64,000 nt of DNA from Hyphomicrobiales bacterium (GCA_947455995.1 CANGQA010000002.1:1-64000); one strand, 5' to 3'; numbered from the stretch's first letter, positions 8,262-17,275 are shown. Notes: a model not told the origin generated them from the letters alone. Numbers and translations: made by a program.

Positions 8262-8837
8262 TCAGTCTTTGGCGCGTTCGACGTAAGAGGCGTCCTCGGT
8301 CATGATGACCACGCGGGTGCCAACGGCGATGTGGGGAGGCACCATAGTGCGCACACCATTCGACAGTTTGGCAGGCTTGAACGATGAAGAGGCCGTTTGG
8401 CCCTTCATTGTCGGTTCGGTATCAACGATTTCCAGCACCATGCGGGCCGGCAGCTCGATCGACACGGCATTGCCCTCGTAAACCGAAAGAATGCACTTCA
8501 TGCCTTCCTGGAGGAATGGAGCGCGATCACCCACGACATCTTTGGAAACCGATACCTGATCGTAATTTTCATTGTTCATGAAATTGAAACCGTCGGCATC
8601 CTCGTAGAGGAAGTTGTAATCCTTGTCTTCGACAAAAGCGCGCTCGACCTGCTCGGTTGTGCGGTAACGCTCCGATACTTTGACGCCATCACTGATCCGG
8701 CGCATATCAAGCTGGGTCACAGGTGTGCCCTTACCGGGATGGATATTTTCTGCTGTCAGGATGACATAGAGATGTCCGTCCTTTTCAACAATATTGCCCT
8801 TGCGAAGCGAACTGGCGATGACCTTCACGTTACTCAT
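8262..8837 (-). CDS. efp: translation elongation factor P
   Basis: EF-P relieves ribosome stalling at polyproline stretches. The 191 residues cover the three beta-barrel domains (KOW-like, then two OB-like). The modified loop reads IHPGKGTP, with the target lysine at residue 36. The lysine, rather than arginine, fits beta-lysylation by EpmA/EpmB, and both enzymes are encoded divergently just upstream. C-terminal [19 protein letters not shown] is typical. The 186-bp gap to epmA would hold both promoters. Confidence 0.96.
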   Translation of the reverse strand: MSNVKVIASSLRKGNIVEKDGHLYVILTAENIHPGKGTPVTQLDMRRISDGVKVSERYRTTEQVERAFVEDKDYNFLYEDADGFNFMNNENYDQVSVSKDVVGDRAPFLQEGMKCILSVYEGNAVSIELPARMVLEIVDTEPTMKGQTASSSFKPAKLSNGVRTMVPPHIAVGTRVVIMTEDASYVERAKD

Positions 8838-9023
8838 CCTTGGCTTAGGCCCGTCTCATGCGCGGGCATCGAAACATCTTTGGCAGATCAAATCCATGCA
8901 GCAAGATCATACACTGCGCGGGCGCTTTTCCCATATTCGACCGCTGGTTGCCAGTGTAAAATCATATTTTGCCATATTTGATGGTATCAACACAAACCTG
9001 CCCTTGCCTGATCGGGATTCGCA

Positions 9024-10073
9024 ATGAGTGATTTTTCGCCGTTTTGGTCGCCTGACAAGCACCGCGACCGCCGCCCCCTGCTGATGGCCCGCAATGCCAT
9101 CAAATCGGCCTTGCGGGGTTGGTTCGAGGCGCGCGACTTCATCGAGGTTGAAGCCGGACAGTTGCAGGTCTCGCCCGGCAATGAAACGCATCTGCATGGA
9201 ATATCGGTGACGCTGCGCCGACATGATGGCCGGACGGAACCGCTTTATCTGCATACATCCCCTGAATTTGCGTGCAAAAAACTGTTGGCGGCCGGTGAAA
9301 CCCGTATTTTTGACTTCGCGCGGGTGTTTCGAGACCGCGAGCGCGGTGTGCTGCATGCGCCCGAATTCACCATGCTGGAATGGTATCGGGCTGGCGGGTC
9401 GCTTGACGATCTGATGGCGGATTGCGCTGACCTGCTGCAGCACGCCGCCAGAGCCTGTCACAGCACACAGTTGCAGTTCCGTGGTTCCGTCGCCGATCCT
9501 TTTGTGATGCCTGAACGGCTGAGTGTGCAGGACGCCTTTGTCAGGTATGCGGATATTGATCTTTTATCCAGCACGCCCGAAGGGGTGCCGGATCTGTCCA
9601 TCCTCGCCATGGCCGCGCGGGAGCGCAAGATCAGGGTGGCCGAAGATGATAGCTGGTCGGATTTGTTCAGCCGGATTCTGGTCGAGAAAATCGAACCCGA
9701 ATTGGGGCATGGCCGTTCCACCATCCTCCATCACTATCCGGTGCACGAGGCGGCTTTGGCACGTCCCTGTCCTGCCGATCCAAGGGTTGCCGAACGGTTC
9801 GAGCTTTATGCCTGCGGTGTCGAACTGGCCAACGGTTTTGGTGAATTGACCGATCCGCTCGAGCAGCGCCGGCGGTTTGAAGAGGATATGGCCCTCAAAC
9901 AACGGATTTACGGGGAGATTTATCCAATAGACGAGGAACTGCTGTCAGCCCTCTCATTGATGCCTCCAACATCAGGAATTGCCTTGGGGTTTGACCGTCT
10001 GGTGATGCTTCTGACTGGTGCGCCCCGCATCGATGATGTGCTATGGACACCGCTCGCGCCATTGTCGGCCTGA
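9024..10073 (+). CDS. epmA: EF-P--(R)-beta-lysine ligase
   Basis: Class II lysyl-tRNA synthetase paralog lacking the anticodon-binding domain. It activates (R)-beta-lysine and attaches it to the EF-P lysine. At 349 residues it has only the catalytic core: motif 2 as FRDRERGVLHAPEFTMLEWY, and motif 3 as SGIALGFDRLVMLLTG at the C-terminus. It starts divergently from efp and is followed 18 bp later by epmB, so the three genes form a complete modification module. A real lysyl-tRNA synthetase would be ~500 residues, which rules out that reading. Confidence 0.94.
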   Translation: MSDFSPFWSPDKHRDRRPLLMARNAIKSALRGWFEARDFIEVEAGQLQVSPGNETHLHGISVTLRRHDGRTEPLYLHTSPEFACKKLLAAGETRIFDFARVFRDRERGVLHAPEFTMLEWYRAGGSLDDLMADCADLLQHAARACHSTQLQFRGSVADPFVMPERLSVQDAFVRYADIDLLSSTPEGVPDLSILAMAARERKIRVAEDDSWSDLFSRILVEKIEPELGHGRSTILHHYPVHEAALARPCPADPRVAERFELYACGVELANGFGELTDPLEQRRRFEEDMALKQRIYGEIYPIDEELLSALSLMPPTSGIALGFDRLVMLLTGAPRIDDVLWTPLAPLSA

Positions 10074-10091
10074 ACCTGACCGGAACGATTC

Positions 10092-11144
10092 ATGACAAAA
10101 TCGCCGAAATCCGCCCATTCGCTTGCGCAGTTGGCAGCCCTTGGGCTGATCGATGTGGATGAACAGGATCGGTTGGCCCCGATTGCCGCGCGTTATGCCA
10201 TAGCCGTTACTGCTCCGATGCTGGATTTGATCGCGGAGGGGGATCGTCATGATCCGATTGCCCGCCAGTTTCTGCCCCGTATGGAGGAGGGAGTCGCTGG
10301 AGCCTTCGAGCGGGATGATCCTGTCGGAGACAATGCGTTCAGTCCTTGTCCGGGGATCGTGCATCGCTATCCTGATCGCGCTTTGTTGAAACTGGTATCG
10401 ATTTGCCCGGTCTATTGCCGCTTCTGCTTTCGCCGCGAGATGGTCGGTCCCGACAAAGGCGAGGGATTGAGCAAGGACCAACTGACCCAAGCCATCGCCT
10501 ATCTGTCCGACACACCGTCGATTTGGGAAGTGATTGTGACAGGTGGTGATCCGCTCATCCTGTCACCCCGCCGCTTGCGGCAGGTGGTGGAGGCGCTGGG
10601 CCGCATTCCCCATATCAAAACCATCCGGTGGCACTCACGCGTGCCGGTTGTCTCGCCCGATCATATCACCACGGAACTCGCCGAAGCGCTTTCCGCGTCG
10701 GGCAAGATCAACTGGGTGGCTATCCATGCCAACCATCCGCGCGAATTCACGCCCGCATTTGCAAAAGCCTGTCAAACCCTCCGGGCGGCAGACATCGGCC
10801 TGCTCAGCCAGAGCGTGCTGCTCAAAGGCATCAACGATAGCATCGAAACACTCGTCGGATTGATGCGCGGCTTTGTTGAACACGGTATCCGGCCCTATTA
10901 TTTGCATCATCCGGATCTGGCGCCGGGCACAGGCCATTTCCGTTTAAGCCTGTCGGAAGGCAAGGCATTGGTTGAAGGTCTGCGCGGCCATCTGTCGGGT
11001 CTGGCACAGCCAACCTATGTGCTCGATATTCCCGGCGGTTATGGAAAAGTCTCAATCCTGTCTGATGCAGTCACCATCGAGACGGCGGACCAGGCGCGCA
11101 TACGCGACAGGCATGGTGTCTTTCATTCCTACCCCCCGGTATGA
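10092..11144 (+). CDS. epmB: EF-P beta-lysylation protein, lysine 2,3-aminomutase
   Basis: Radical-SAM, PLP-dependent aminomutase producing (R)-beta-lysine for EpmA. The CxxxCxxC cluster motif is CPVYCRFCFRREMVG near residue 110, followed by VTGGDPLILSPRRL and the C-terminal YVLDIPGGYGK. The 350 residues fit EpmB rather than the longer clostridial-type KamA. It is co-directional with epmA. Its 3' end overlaps by 16 bp the 3' end of the convergent kinase gene. Confidence 0.93.
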   Translation: MTKSPKSAHSLAQLAALGLIDVDEQDRLAPIAARYAIAVTAPMLDLIAEGDRHDPIARQFLPRMEEGVAGAFERDDPVGDNAFSPCPGIVHRYPDRALLKLVSICPVYCRFCFRREMVGPDKGEGLSKDQLTQAIAYLSDTPSIWEVIVTGGDPLILSPRRLRQVVEALGRIPHIKTIRWHSRVPVVSPDHITTELAEALSASGKINWVAIHANHPREFTPAFAKACQTLRAADIGLLSQSVLLKGINDSIETLVGLMRGFVEHGIRPYYLHHPDLAPGTGHFRLSLSEGKALVEGLRGHLSGLAQPTYVLDIPGGYGKVSILSDAVTIETADQARIRDRHGVFHSYPPV

Positions 11145-12592
11145 TCCATCTCCGGTGTGGCACCATGCACGCTCGATGTGTCGTCGTCCTCACCAGTAAA
11201 GGTCAACCGCACCACGGTGACCGAGCAGGAGGCCTCGGCCACCACGCGGGATGACACGCTGCCGAGATAACGCCGCAGCGTGGAGTGTCCGCGCGCTCCC
11301 ACCACGATATGGTCTACGCTGTTGAAACGCGCATAATCGAGAATGGCCTGGGCCGGATCGACCGCCTCGATCACATGGAAACTGACACTTTCTTCCAGCA
11401 GATCGAGACTGCGTGCCCAATCCTTGAGAGCAACCAGCCGCTTGAGATAGATATTGCGCCCACCTTGGTCGAGGGCTTCGTCGAGCTTGACCAGCGAGGT
11501 TTTCAATACGGTCAGACAGACCAGTCGTGCTTCGGGATCGGTTTCGAGCAGACGCCTGACCAACCGCTTGACCGCATCGCTGATTGCATCGGCCTCGTCG
11601 ACCGAAAAATCCAGCGCGCACATAATGATCGGGGCCTTGTCGAGACGGTCCGCCACCCGCATCGGGGGTGCGATCACGCGATTTTGGCCCTGCCACCAGT
11701 TTTTGACACGTTTGACAAAGCCAGGTGATTTGGTGCGCGCCGCCCGCTCTGTTAGCACCACCTGATCAGGATTGCGCAAGGCATGGGCAAGTTGTCCGGC
11801 TGTCTGGAAGCGGTCATCAGGATCGACCTCCAGACATTTCAGGATGATTTCTTGTAACCATGGGGCGATATGGGGCTGTAAAGCCCGCAAAGGCCGTGGC
11901 TCGTGATAAAGCCGCTGACGCATGCCGGCTCGGGTTGAAGGATTGCCGAACGGTTTCTCGCCGCTGGCCATTTCATACAGCACCACACCAAGCGCAAAAA
12001 TATCGCTGCGCGGATCAGTGCGGATACCCAATACCTGTTCGGGAGCCATATAGGCGTTGGTACCGATCGGCTGATCGGATTCTTCGGCGAGCAAATCCGG
12101 CAATTCATCATGACGGGCGAGCCCGTAGTCGATCATCACAGCGGGGCCGCTTTCGCGCAGCATGATATTGGCCGGTTTGACATCGAGATGGATGACATGC
12201 TGGCGGTGGATGTCTTGCAAGGCGGTGGCGATTTTTGCCCCCAGCCAGCACACATCTTCAGGCGACAAGGGGGCATCCTTCAGACGGGCATCAAGAGATT
12301 TTCCAGGAAGCCGTTCGATCACCAAATGCGGGAGGATTGCAAAATCACCCACCGCAATCACCGCAGGGACATGCGGTCCGGTCAGGCGCGGGAGGATCAT
12401 ATGTTCGATTTCAAAACCGATTATGGCGGAGTGGTCGTCGCCTTCACCGAGAAACGGGACTTTCATCAACATCGAGCGTGTTTCGCCCGCTTTGGTGACG
12501 CGCCACAAGGCGGCCATACCCCCGGTATGGACCAATTCTTCCAGCTTGAAACCGTCGATCACCCGACCGGCACGCAAACGGTGGCTTTCCAT
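11129..12592 (-). CDS. Ser/Thr protein kinase with C-terminal UspA domain
   Basis: Fusion of a Hanks-type kinase (about residues 12-270) and a universal stress protein domain (about 330-475), 487 residues. Kinase features: Lys44 in MLMKVPF, catalytic loop HLDVKPAN with Asp137, DYG instead of DFG at 155-157, and YMAPEQV. The glycine loop (HTGGMA) is degenerate. The Usp part ends with VVGARGHSTLRRYLGSVSS, close to the ATP-binding pattern of UspA. No transmembrane segment is evident, so it is probably cytosolic. It follows a metallophosphoesterase gene after 2 bp, implying one transcript. Substrates are unknown. Confidence 0.9.
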   Translation of the reverse strand: MESHRLRAGRVIDGFKLEELVHTGGMAALWRVTKAGETRSMLMKVPFLGEGDDHSAIIGFEIEHMILPRLTGPHVPAVIAVGDFAILPHLVIERLPGKSLDARLKDAPLSPEDVCWLGAKIATALQDIHRQHVIHLDVKPANIMLRESGPAVMIDYGLARHDELPDLLAEESDQPIGTNAYMAPEQVLGIRTDPRSDIFALGVVLYEMASGEKPFGNPSTRAGMRQRLYHEPRPLRALQPHIAPWLQEIILKCLEVDPDDRFQTAGQLAHALRNPDQVVLTERAARTKSPGFVKRVKNWWQGQNRVIAPPMRVADRLDKAPIIMCALDFSVDEADAISDAVKRLVRRLLETDPEARLVCLTVLKTSLVKLDEALDQGGRNIYLKRLVALKDWARSLDLLEESVSFHVIEAVDPAQAILDYARFNSVDHIVVGARGHSTLRRYLGSVSSRVVAEASCSVTVVRLTFTGEDDDTSSVHGATPEMDHTGG

Positions 12593-12594
12593 GC

Positions 12595-13377
12595 TTAACT
12601 CCCTACAAACAACCGTTTGGCAAGACGCTCGGCCATGGCTTGAGGCATGGCGGTTTCTCTGATTTTTTGGGCTGTCAATTCAATGTCATAAGACACGCGG
12701 TAGATGGTGTATTCGCGTTTGGCTGTATCATATAGGGCCCAGCACGCCGCCGGATTGTGGTCGCGGGGCTGGCCGACAGCTCCCACCACCATCAAATAGT
12801 GCCGAATTGTGGAAATCGGGATCGGCTTGCCGGTGAGTGGCGTGAAGGCGGCTGCGGGGCGTCGGGGGCTCATATGATAGAGCTCGGGCACATGGGTGTG
12901 GCCGCAAAAACTGAGGCGTGCATCGGTGAGCCGCATCGAGCGTTCGGCCTCGCGCGGTGTATTGATATAATCCCACAAAGCGGGCGCCCAGGCATTGGCA
13001 TGGACATACAGCCGCTCCTCTTGCCGATGCGACAGCGGCAGGCTGGTCAGATACTCGACAGAATCAGGGGTAAGCCGGGTGAGGGTCCATTCGATTGCCC
13101 TGCGCGCCAGCTCGTTCATGCTGGACGTCCCTTCGCGCAATGAGGCATCATGGTTGCCGCGCACGACAAGGGCACCTTTGGCTTGCAGATCGCGCACCTG
13201 ATCGGTGCACCATTGCGGATCAGGGCCGTAGCCGACCACATCACCCAATATCACCAGCTGGTCATAGCCGCGCCGCCCGGAGTCTAGCAAACAGGCTTCA
13301 AATGCCGCCCGATTTCCGTGAATATCCGCACAAAACGCGATCCGCACAGTCTCTCTATCCCTTTTGACCTGTGCCAC
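12595..13377 (-). CDS. calcineurin-like metallophosphoesterase
   Basis: Two-metal phosphoesterase of 260 residues. The five motifs are present: ADIHGNRAAFEA near the N-terminus, LGDVVGYGPDP, RGNHDASL, the histidine in LYVHANAW, and CGHTHVPEL. This is the YfcE/MJ0936-like group, whose members hydrolyse phosphodiesters or phosphoproteins. It is the first gene of a two-gene unit with the kinase-Usp protein (2-bp gap). That makes an opposing phosphatase role attractive, but it is only inferred. Confidence 0.88.
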   Translation of the reverse strand: MAQVKRDRETVRIAFCADIHGNRAAFEACLLDSGRRGYDQLVILGDVVGYGPDPQWCTDQVRDLQAKGALVVRGNHDASLREGTSSMNELARRAIEWTLTRLTPDSVEYLTSLPLSHRQEERLYVHANAWAPALWDYINTPREAERSMRLTDARLSFCGHTHVPELYHMSPRRPAAAFTPLTGKPIPISTIRHYLMVVGAVGQPRDHNPAACWALYDTAKREYTIYRVSYDIELTAQKIRETAMPQAMAERLAKRLFVGS

Positions 13378-13408
13378 TCTGCCTGCCAGGATGGCACAAG
13401 GTAAATAG

Positions 13409-13429
13409 ACCTATTAGTTGAATAGGTCG
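13409..13429. promoter_or_regulatory. inverted repeat upstream of malyl-CoA lyase gene
   Basis: GACCTATT (13409-13416) and AATAGGTC (13422-13429) form a perfect 8-bp inverted repeat with a 5-bp centre. It lies in the divergent gap between the phosphoesterase and the lyase, about 114 bp before the latter. Operator or hairpin; the regulator is unknown. Confidence 0.4.
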
Positions 13430-13542
13430 AATGATGGCCCTGCCATAGCCCTTTTGGTCACGTGACAGGCGGTCATTTCGCGTTATCTTGCTTTAAAATT
13501 CTCTTGGTTGCCCAGATTGACTCGTCCCACAAGGATTACCCG

Positions 13543-14430
13543 ATGTCCGCCCTTCTCAGACCCCGCCGCAGTGTTCTCTATATGCCAGCCTCCAATGCCC
13601 GCGCACTTGAAAAGGCCAAGGTGCTGGATGCCGACGGAATCATTATTGATCTCGAGGACGCAGTGGCCCCCGATGCCAAAGATCTGGCCCGCCAACAGGC
13701 CTGTGCTGCGATTGCCGCAGGTGGTTTTGGACGCCGCGAGGTGATTTTGCGAGTCAACGGGCTCGATACAGCTTGGGGACACGCGGATGTGGCGGCGGTA
13801 GCCAAAGCAGGGGCGGATGCAGTCCTGTTTCCTAAAATTTCGAGCGCTGGAGAAGTCGCCCGTTGCGAGGCTGCTCTGAGAGATGCCGGTGTTTTGGAAA
13901 AATCCAAATTGTGGATCATGATCGAAACGCCGCTGGCGATTTTGAACTTGAGAGAGATTGCCGCGACTGCGGCCATGCCTTCAAGCCGCTTGAGCTGTTT
14001 TGTCATGGGCACCAATGACCTTGCCAAAGAGACCCGCGCCCGCCTGACGCCGGGACGCATGCCTATGCTGGGCTGGCTGTCCACTGCTGTCGCTGCCGCG
14101 CGCGCCCATGGGCTCGATATTCTCGACGGCGTCTATAACGGCTTGCAAGATGAAGCCGGACTGATCCGTGAGTGCGAAGAAGGTCGTGATATGGGCATGG
14201 ATGGCAAGACCCTGATCCATCCGAACCAGATATCTCCGGCCAATCAGGTATTTGCTCCCTCCGATCAGGAGATCGAACAGGCGCGCACCATTGTTGCGGC
14301 CTTCGATCTGCCTGAAAACCAGTCCAAAGGCGTCATCACGGTTGATGGCCGCATGGTGGAATTGATGCATGCCGAGATGGGCCGGCGCACGCTGGCCATT
14401 GCCGAAGCGATTGCCGCCCGCCAGGTTTGA
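13543..14430 (+). CDS. HpcH/HpaI (CitE-like) CoA ester lyase, probable malyl-CoA lyase or malyl-CoA thioesterase
   Basis: Mg-dependent TIM-barrel protein of the citrate lyase beta-subunit family. The ATG at 13543, preceded by AAGGATT, gives 295 residues starting MSALLRPRRSVLYMPASN; the frame is open upstream to 13462 but that part looks non-coding. Motifs include GIIIDLEDAVAPDAK, FPKISSAGEV, IMIETPLAILNL and GMDGKTLIHPNQI. In the EMC pathway such proteins cleave beta-methylmalyl-CoA and malyl-CoA (Mcl1) or hydrolyse malyl-CoA (Mcl2). The sequence resembles the shorter CitE-like branch more than classic Mcl1, so the exact activity is open. Confidence 0.85.
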   Translation: MSALLRPRRSVLYMPASNARALEKAKVLDADGIIIDLEDAVAPDAKDLARQQACAAIAAGGFGRREVILRVNGLDTAWGHADVAAVAKAGADAVLFPKISSAGEVARCEAALRDAGVLEKSKLWIMIETPLAILNLREIAATAAMPSSRLSCFVMGTNDLAKETRARLTPGRMPMLGWLSTAVAAARAHGLDILDGVYNGLQDEAGLIRECEEGRDMGMDGKTLIHPNQISPANQVFAPSDQEIEQARTIVAAFDLPENQSKGVITVDGRMVELMHAEMGRRTLAIAEAIAARQV

Positions 14431-14457
14431 AAAAGCCTTAAAAATGGAGGCAAAAGA

Positions 14458-14478
14458 CCACGGGAGATGCTCCCGTGG
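14458..14478 (-). terminator. terminator hairpin between malyl-CoA lyase family gene and quiC
   Basis: CCACGGGAG (14458-14466) pairs with CTCCCGTGG (14470-14478), a perfect 9-bp stem with a 3-base loop. Read on the minus strand it is followed by TCTTTTG, so it best serves the quiC transcript. It may also stop the convergent lyase transcript. Confidence 0.7.
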
Positions 14479-14488
14479 CTGTGCAGTG

Positions 14489-16381
14489 TCAACTGATGGC
14501 GCGGCGGGAGTCCTGTGAGCGGGCTTGGGCAACCAGACGAACCGGCGTATTGGCCGCGCCGAACAGATCATAATCGCGTCTCTCAAGCACTTCGAAGAAG
14601 AAGCGCTCATCGAATGATTCCGTATAGATATGGAAAAATTCGCCTGTTGCACTGCGGTCATACAAAATGCCCAGACCGCGCATCTGTTCCAACAAAGCGG
14701 GATCGAGATCAAAGCGGGCGGCCAGATCGGCATAATAATTATCAGGGATGGGCAGGAACGTGACCCCTTCCGAGCGTGCCTTTTCGACAAAGCTGAAAAT
14801 ATCGGGAGTTTCAAAGGCGATTTGCTGGACGCCCGATCCCGATGTCGCATCGAGGAAACGTGCCAGCACAGTGGCTCCGCCATCCGACACATTCAACGGA
14901 ATTTGCACCGAGCGATTGGGTGTGCGCACGCAACGGCTGTAAAAGGCCCCATAAGGATCTGCAACTTCGACCTGCGGCACATCCTCGAAGCCCAGAACTG
15001 TCTTGTAGAAGGTCAGCCACGTGAAAAATTCCGGTCGGCGCACTGTATTGGAGAGATGGTCGATGCCGGTGATAGGCCCCGCTGCCTGTGCCGCTTGCTC
15101 GAACACGAAATCACGTTCCCAGAAGCTCAATCCTTCCGGCGTATCGGAAATCAGATAGATCAGACTGCCTTCAACACCGCGGACTGCAGGGATTGTTGCT
15201 TCGCCCGCCCCGATTCGGCCATGATAGGTTGTGGCACCCAAGGCATTGGCGCGTTCAAGCGTCTGGTCAACATGATCAACCGCAAGGGCCATGGCGCACA
15301 CGGATGTGCCATGGACCAGATAGAATGAATGGGCAAAGCCGTCACGTTCGCGATTGATGACGATGTTGACGTCGTTCTGGCGTAGCAACACCACTTCCTT
15401 TGAACGATGTTGCGCTACTTTCTGGAAGCCCAGACCGCGCAAGACTGTTTCCAGCTTGTCACCTTCGGGGCCGGATGTCGCAAATTCGACGAATTCGACC
15501 TTGGAGACCGTGCTGGGTGACGGCAGATGCGCACCGGGAAGCCGCTCAATGTCTGGCGTGTTGCCGGTTTTGGCGATGCGCTCGGCGCAGGCCTCGAGCG
15601 CACGCATGCCGTCCAGCGCGATCTGGCCGGGTAGGGCACCACGGAATTGGTCATTGAAAATTTCGAGCGATACCGGACCGCGATAGCCTGTAGCAAGACA
15701 GGCTTCGATAAAGGCATCGACGGGCAGATCACCCTGCCCGGGGAAGCACCGGTGGTGGCGGCTGAGCGCCAGCGCATCCATCAAGAGACCGGGTGCATCG
15801 GCAACCTGTACCAGTGCGATCTTGTCTCCGGGCAATTTGGCCATCGGTGCAATCGGATTGCCGCGCACGCAGGCATGGAAACTATCCAGAACCAGTCCGA
15901 GATTAGGCCGATCGGCCTGCTCGACCAGATGCCAAGCCTGCATCCAGTCTTTGATATGGGTGCCCCAAGCCAGTGCCTCGTAGCCGATCCGCAGCCCGCG
16001 CGCACCGGCCCGATCCGCGAGCTCCGCCAAATCGGCGGCAGCTTGCCGGTCATCGTTGATTGCCTCAGGACTGACATTGGAGCACAGACATAAAAGATTG
16101 ACGCCCAATTCGTCCATCAGATCGAATTTGCGTTCGGCACGCTCGAAATTGCGCAGGCGGGCGGCGGCAGGCATGGCCTCGAAATCGCGCATCGGCTGCA
16201 AGGCAACGATCGAAAGACCCAAATCATCCGCCATGTGTCTTACATCGCTGGGGCGGCCATTGAAGAAGGTCAGATCATTTTCGAACAATTCGACCGCCCG
16301 AAAGCCGGCTTTGGCAATTGCGGACAGCTTGCTTTCCAATGTTCCGCCCAGACAGACGGTAGCGATTGACCACGCGAACAT
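14489..16381 (-). CDS. quiC: 3-dehydroshikimate dehydratase fused to HPPD-like domain
   Basis: Two-domain enzyme of 630 residues. Residues 1-280 are a xylose-isomerase-like TIM barrel that dehydrates 3-dehydroshikimate to protocatechuate (WSIATVCLGGTLESKLSAIA, LVLDSFHACVRGNP, CFPGQGDLPVDAF). Residues ~290-620 are a vicinal-oxygen-chelate region like 4-hydroxyphenylpyruvate dioxygenase (ITGIDHLSNTV, GSGVQQIAFETPDI, FHIYTESFDERFFFEVLER). This fusion is known from QuiC1 of Pseudomonas. The start follows AGGAGATT. Divergent GntR, importer and shikimate dehydrogenase genes support quinate/shikimate catabolism. No protocatechuate ring-cleavage genes are in the window. Confidence 0.88.
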   Translation of the reverse strand: MFAWSIATVCLGGTLESKLSAIAKAGFRAVELFENDLTFFNGRPSDVRHMADDLGLSIVALQPMRDFEAMPAAARLRNFERAERKFDLMDELGVNLLCLCSNVSPEAINDDRQAAADLAELADRAGARGLRIGYEALAWGTHIKDWMQAWHLVEQADRPNLGLVLDSFHACVRGNPIAPMAKLPGDKIALVQVADAPGLLMDALALSRHHRCFPGQGDLPVDAFIEACLATGYRGPVSLEIFNDQFRGALPGQIALDGMRALEACAERIAKTGNTPDIERLPGAHLPSPSTVSKVEFVEFATSGPEGDKLETVLRGLGFQKVAQHRSKEVVLLRQNDVNIVINRERDGFAHSFYLVHGTSVCAMALAVDHVDQTLERANALGATTYHGRIGAGEATIPAVRGVEGSLIYLISDTPEGLSFWERDFVFEQAAQAAGPITGIDHLSNTVRRPEFFTWLTFYKTVLGFEDVPQVEVADPYGAFYSRCVRTPNRSVQIPLNVSDGGATVLARFLDATSGSGVQQIAFETPDIFSFVEKARSEGVTFLPIPDNYYADLAARFDLDPALLEQMRGLGILYDRSATGEFFHIYTESFDERFFFEVLERRDYDLFGAANTPVRLVAQARSQDSRRAIS

Positions 16382-16385
16382 TTTT

Positions 16386-16405
16386 AATCTCCTATATTTC
16401 TATAA
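16386..16405. promoter_or_regulatory. operator-like motif, copy 1 (quiC/gntR gap)
   Basis: On the minus strand reads TTATAGAAATATAGGAGATT, overlapping the quiC ribosome-binding site. A near-identical copy lies at 17255-17275 upstream of the ABC importer and a shorter one at 17217-17234. A TTGCCG-N17-TATGAG promoter on the minus strand lies just upstream. This is a candidate site for the adjacent GntR regulator. Confidence 0.5.
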
Positions 16406-16505
16406 ATCTCATATCTTTTTTTTAATTTTGCGGCAATGCTTGAATTGCGCTTCGGAACGAATTAATTTCATTCAAGACAAGCGGCAGGCCGTGAAGGACA
16501 GAAAC

Positions 16506-17219
16506 GTGAGTGATGATCATTCAAAACCAGACCATTCCAAAGGCGATGCTTCGGGCACATTGACCGCGCAGCTTTATGACCGTTTGCGTCGTGACGTGAT
16601 TATGGGTGCTCTCGAGCCGGGGGCCAAGTTGAAACTCGAAGGCTTGAGCAAATCCTATGAGGTCAGCGTCAATACCATGCGCGAGACTTTGTCGCGGCTG
16701 GCTTCCGATGGTCTGGTGGTTGCCGAGGGGCAGCGTGGATTTACCGTTCCGCCTGTATCAATCGAGGATTTGCGTGATATCACCCAGATGCGGCAATTGC
16801 TGGAATGTCATGCTTTGCGCCAGTCGATTGCCCGTGCGGATCTCGAATGGGAGGCACAAATCGTTGGTTGCTATCATAAATTGTCGCGGGTCGAGGCGGT
16901 GGTGGAAGATGATCCAGACCGCTGGGGTGCGGATTGGGAGCGCTACAACGAAGAGTTCCACACGGCCCTGATCGCCAATTGTGGATCGCGCTGGCTGCTG
17001 CTGTTCAGACAGGCCATGTATGAACAGAGCCAGCGTTACCGCATGCTGTCCCTCAAAACCCGCCCCTTTCCGCGTGCCCAGTCTGCCAACGAACACAAGC
17101 AAATTCTTGATGCCGCTCTGGCACGCGATGCCGAGCGGGCAGTGGTTCTTCTGGAAGCCCATATTCTTAAAGGCGCACAAACGGTCGCTGTCAACGAGAC
17201 GGTTCCGAAGAAATCCTGA
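16506..17219 (+). CDS. GntR/FadR-family transcriptional regulator of the quinate/shikimate cluster
   Basis: DNA-binding repressor or activator of 237 residues from a GTG at 16506, preceded by AAGGACAG; the long frame upstream to 16056 runs antisense through quiC and is not credible. An N-terminal winged helix (YDRLRRDVIMGALEPGAKLK, SVNTMRETLSRLASDGLV) is followed by an all-helical FCD ligand domain with the metal-binding pattern (EFHTALIANCG, EHKQILDAALARDAERA). It is divergent from quiC and upstream of the importer genes. Its effector is probably a shikimate-pathway acid; that is inference. Confidence 0.88.
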   Translation: MSDDHSKPDHSKGDASGTLTAQLYDRLRRDVIMGALEPGAKLKLEGLSKSYEVSVNTMRETLSRLASDGLVVAEGQRGFTVPPVSIEDLRDITQMRQLLECHALRQSIARADLEWEAQIVGCYHKLSRVEAVVEDDPDRWGADWERYNEEFHTALIANCGSRWLLLFRQAMYEQSQRYRMLSLKTRPFPRAQSANEHKQILDAALARDAERAVVLLEAHILKGAQTVAVNETVPKKS

Positions 17220-17234
17220 TAGAAATTCTGAGAT
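17217..17234. promoter_or_regulatory. operator-like motif, copy 2
   Basis: TGATAGAAATTCTGAGAT, overlapping the gntR stop codon. It shares ATAGAAAT and GAGAT with the other two copies of the motif. Confidence 0.35.
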
Positions 17235-17254
17235 AAAACACATAAAATAGGATA

Positions 17255-17275
17255 TTATAGAAAAAATAGGAGATT
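17255..17275. promoter_or_regulatory. operator-like motif, copy 3 (importer promoter)
   Basis: A 21-bp match to the copy before quiC, TTATAGA(A)5 TAGGAGATT, differing by one base and a one-base length change. It touches the -35 element of the importer promoter, a sensible place for a repressor. Confidence 0.5.
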
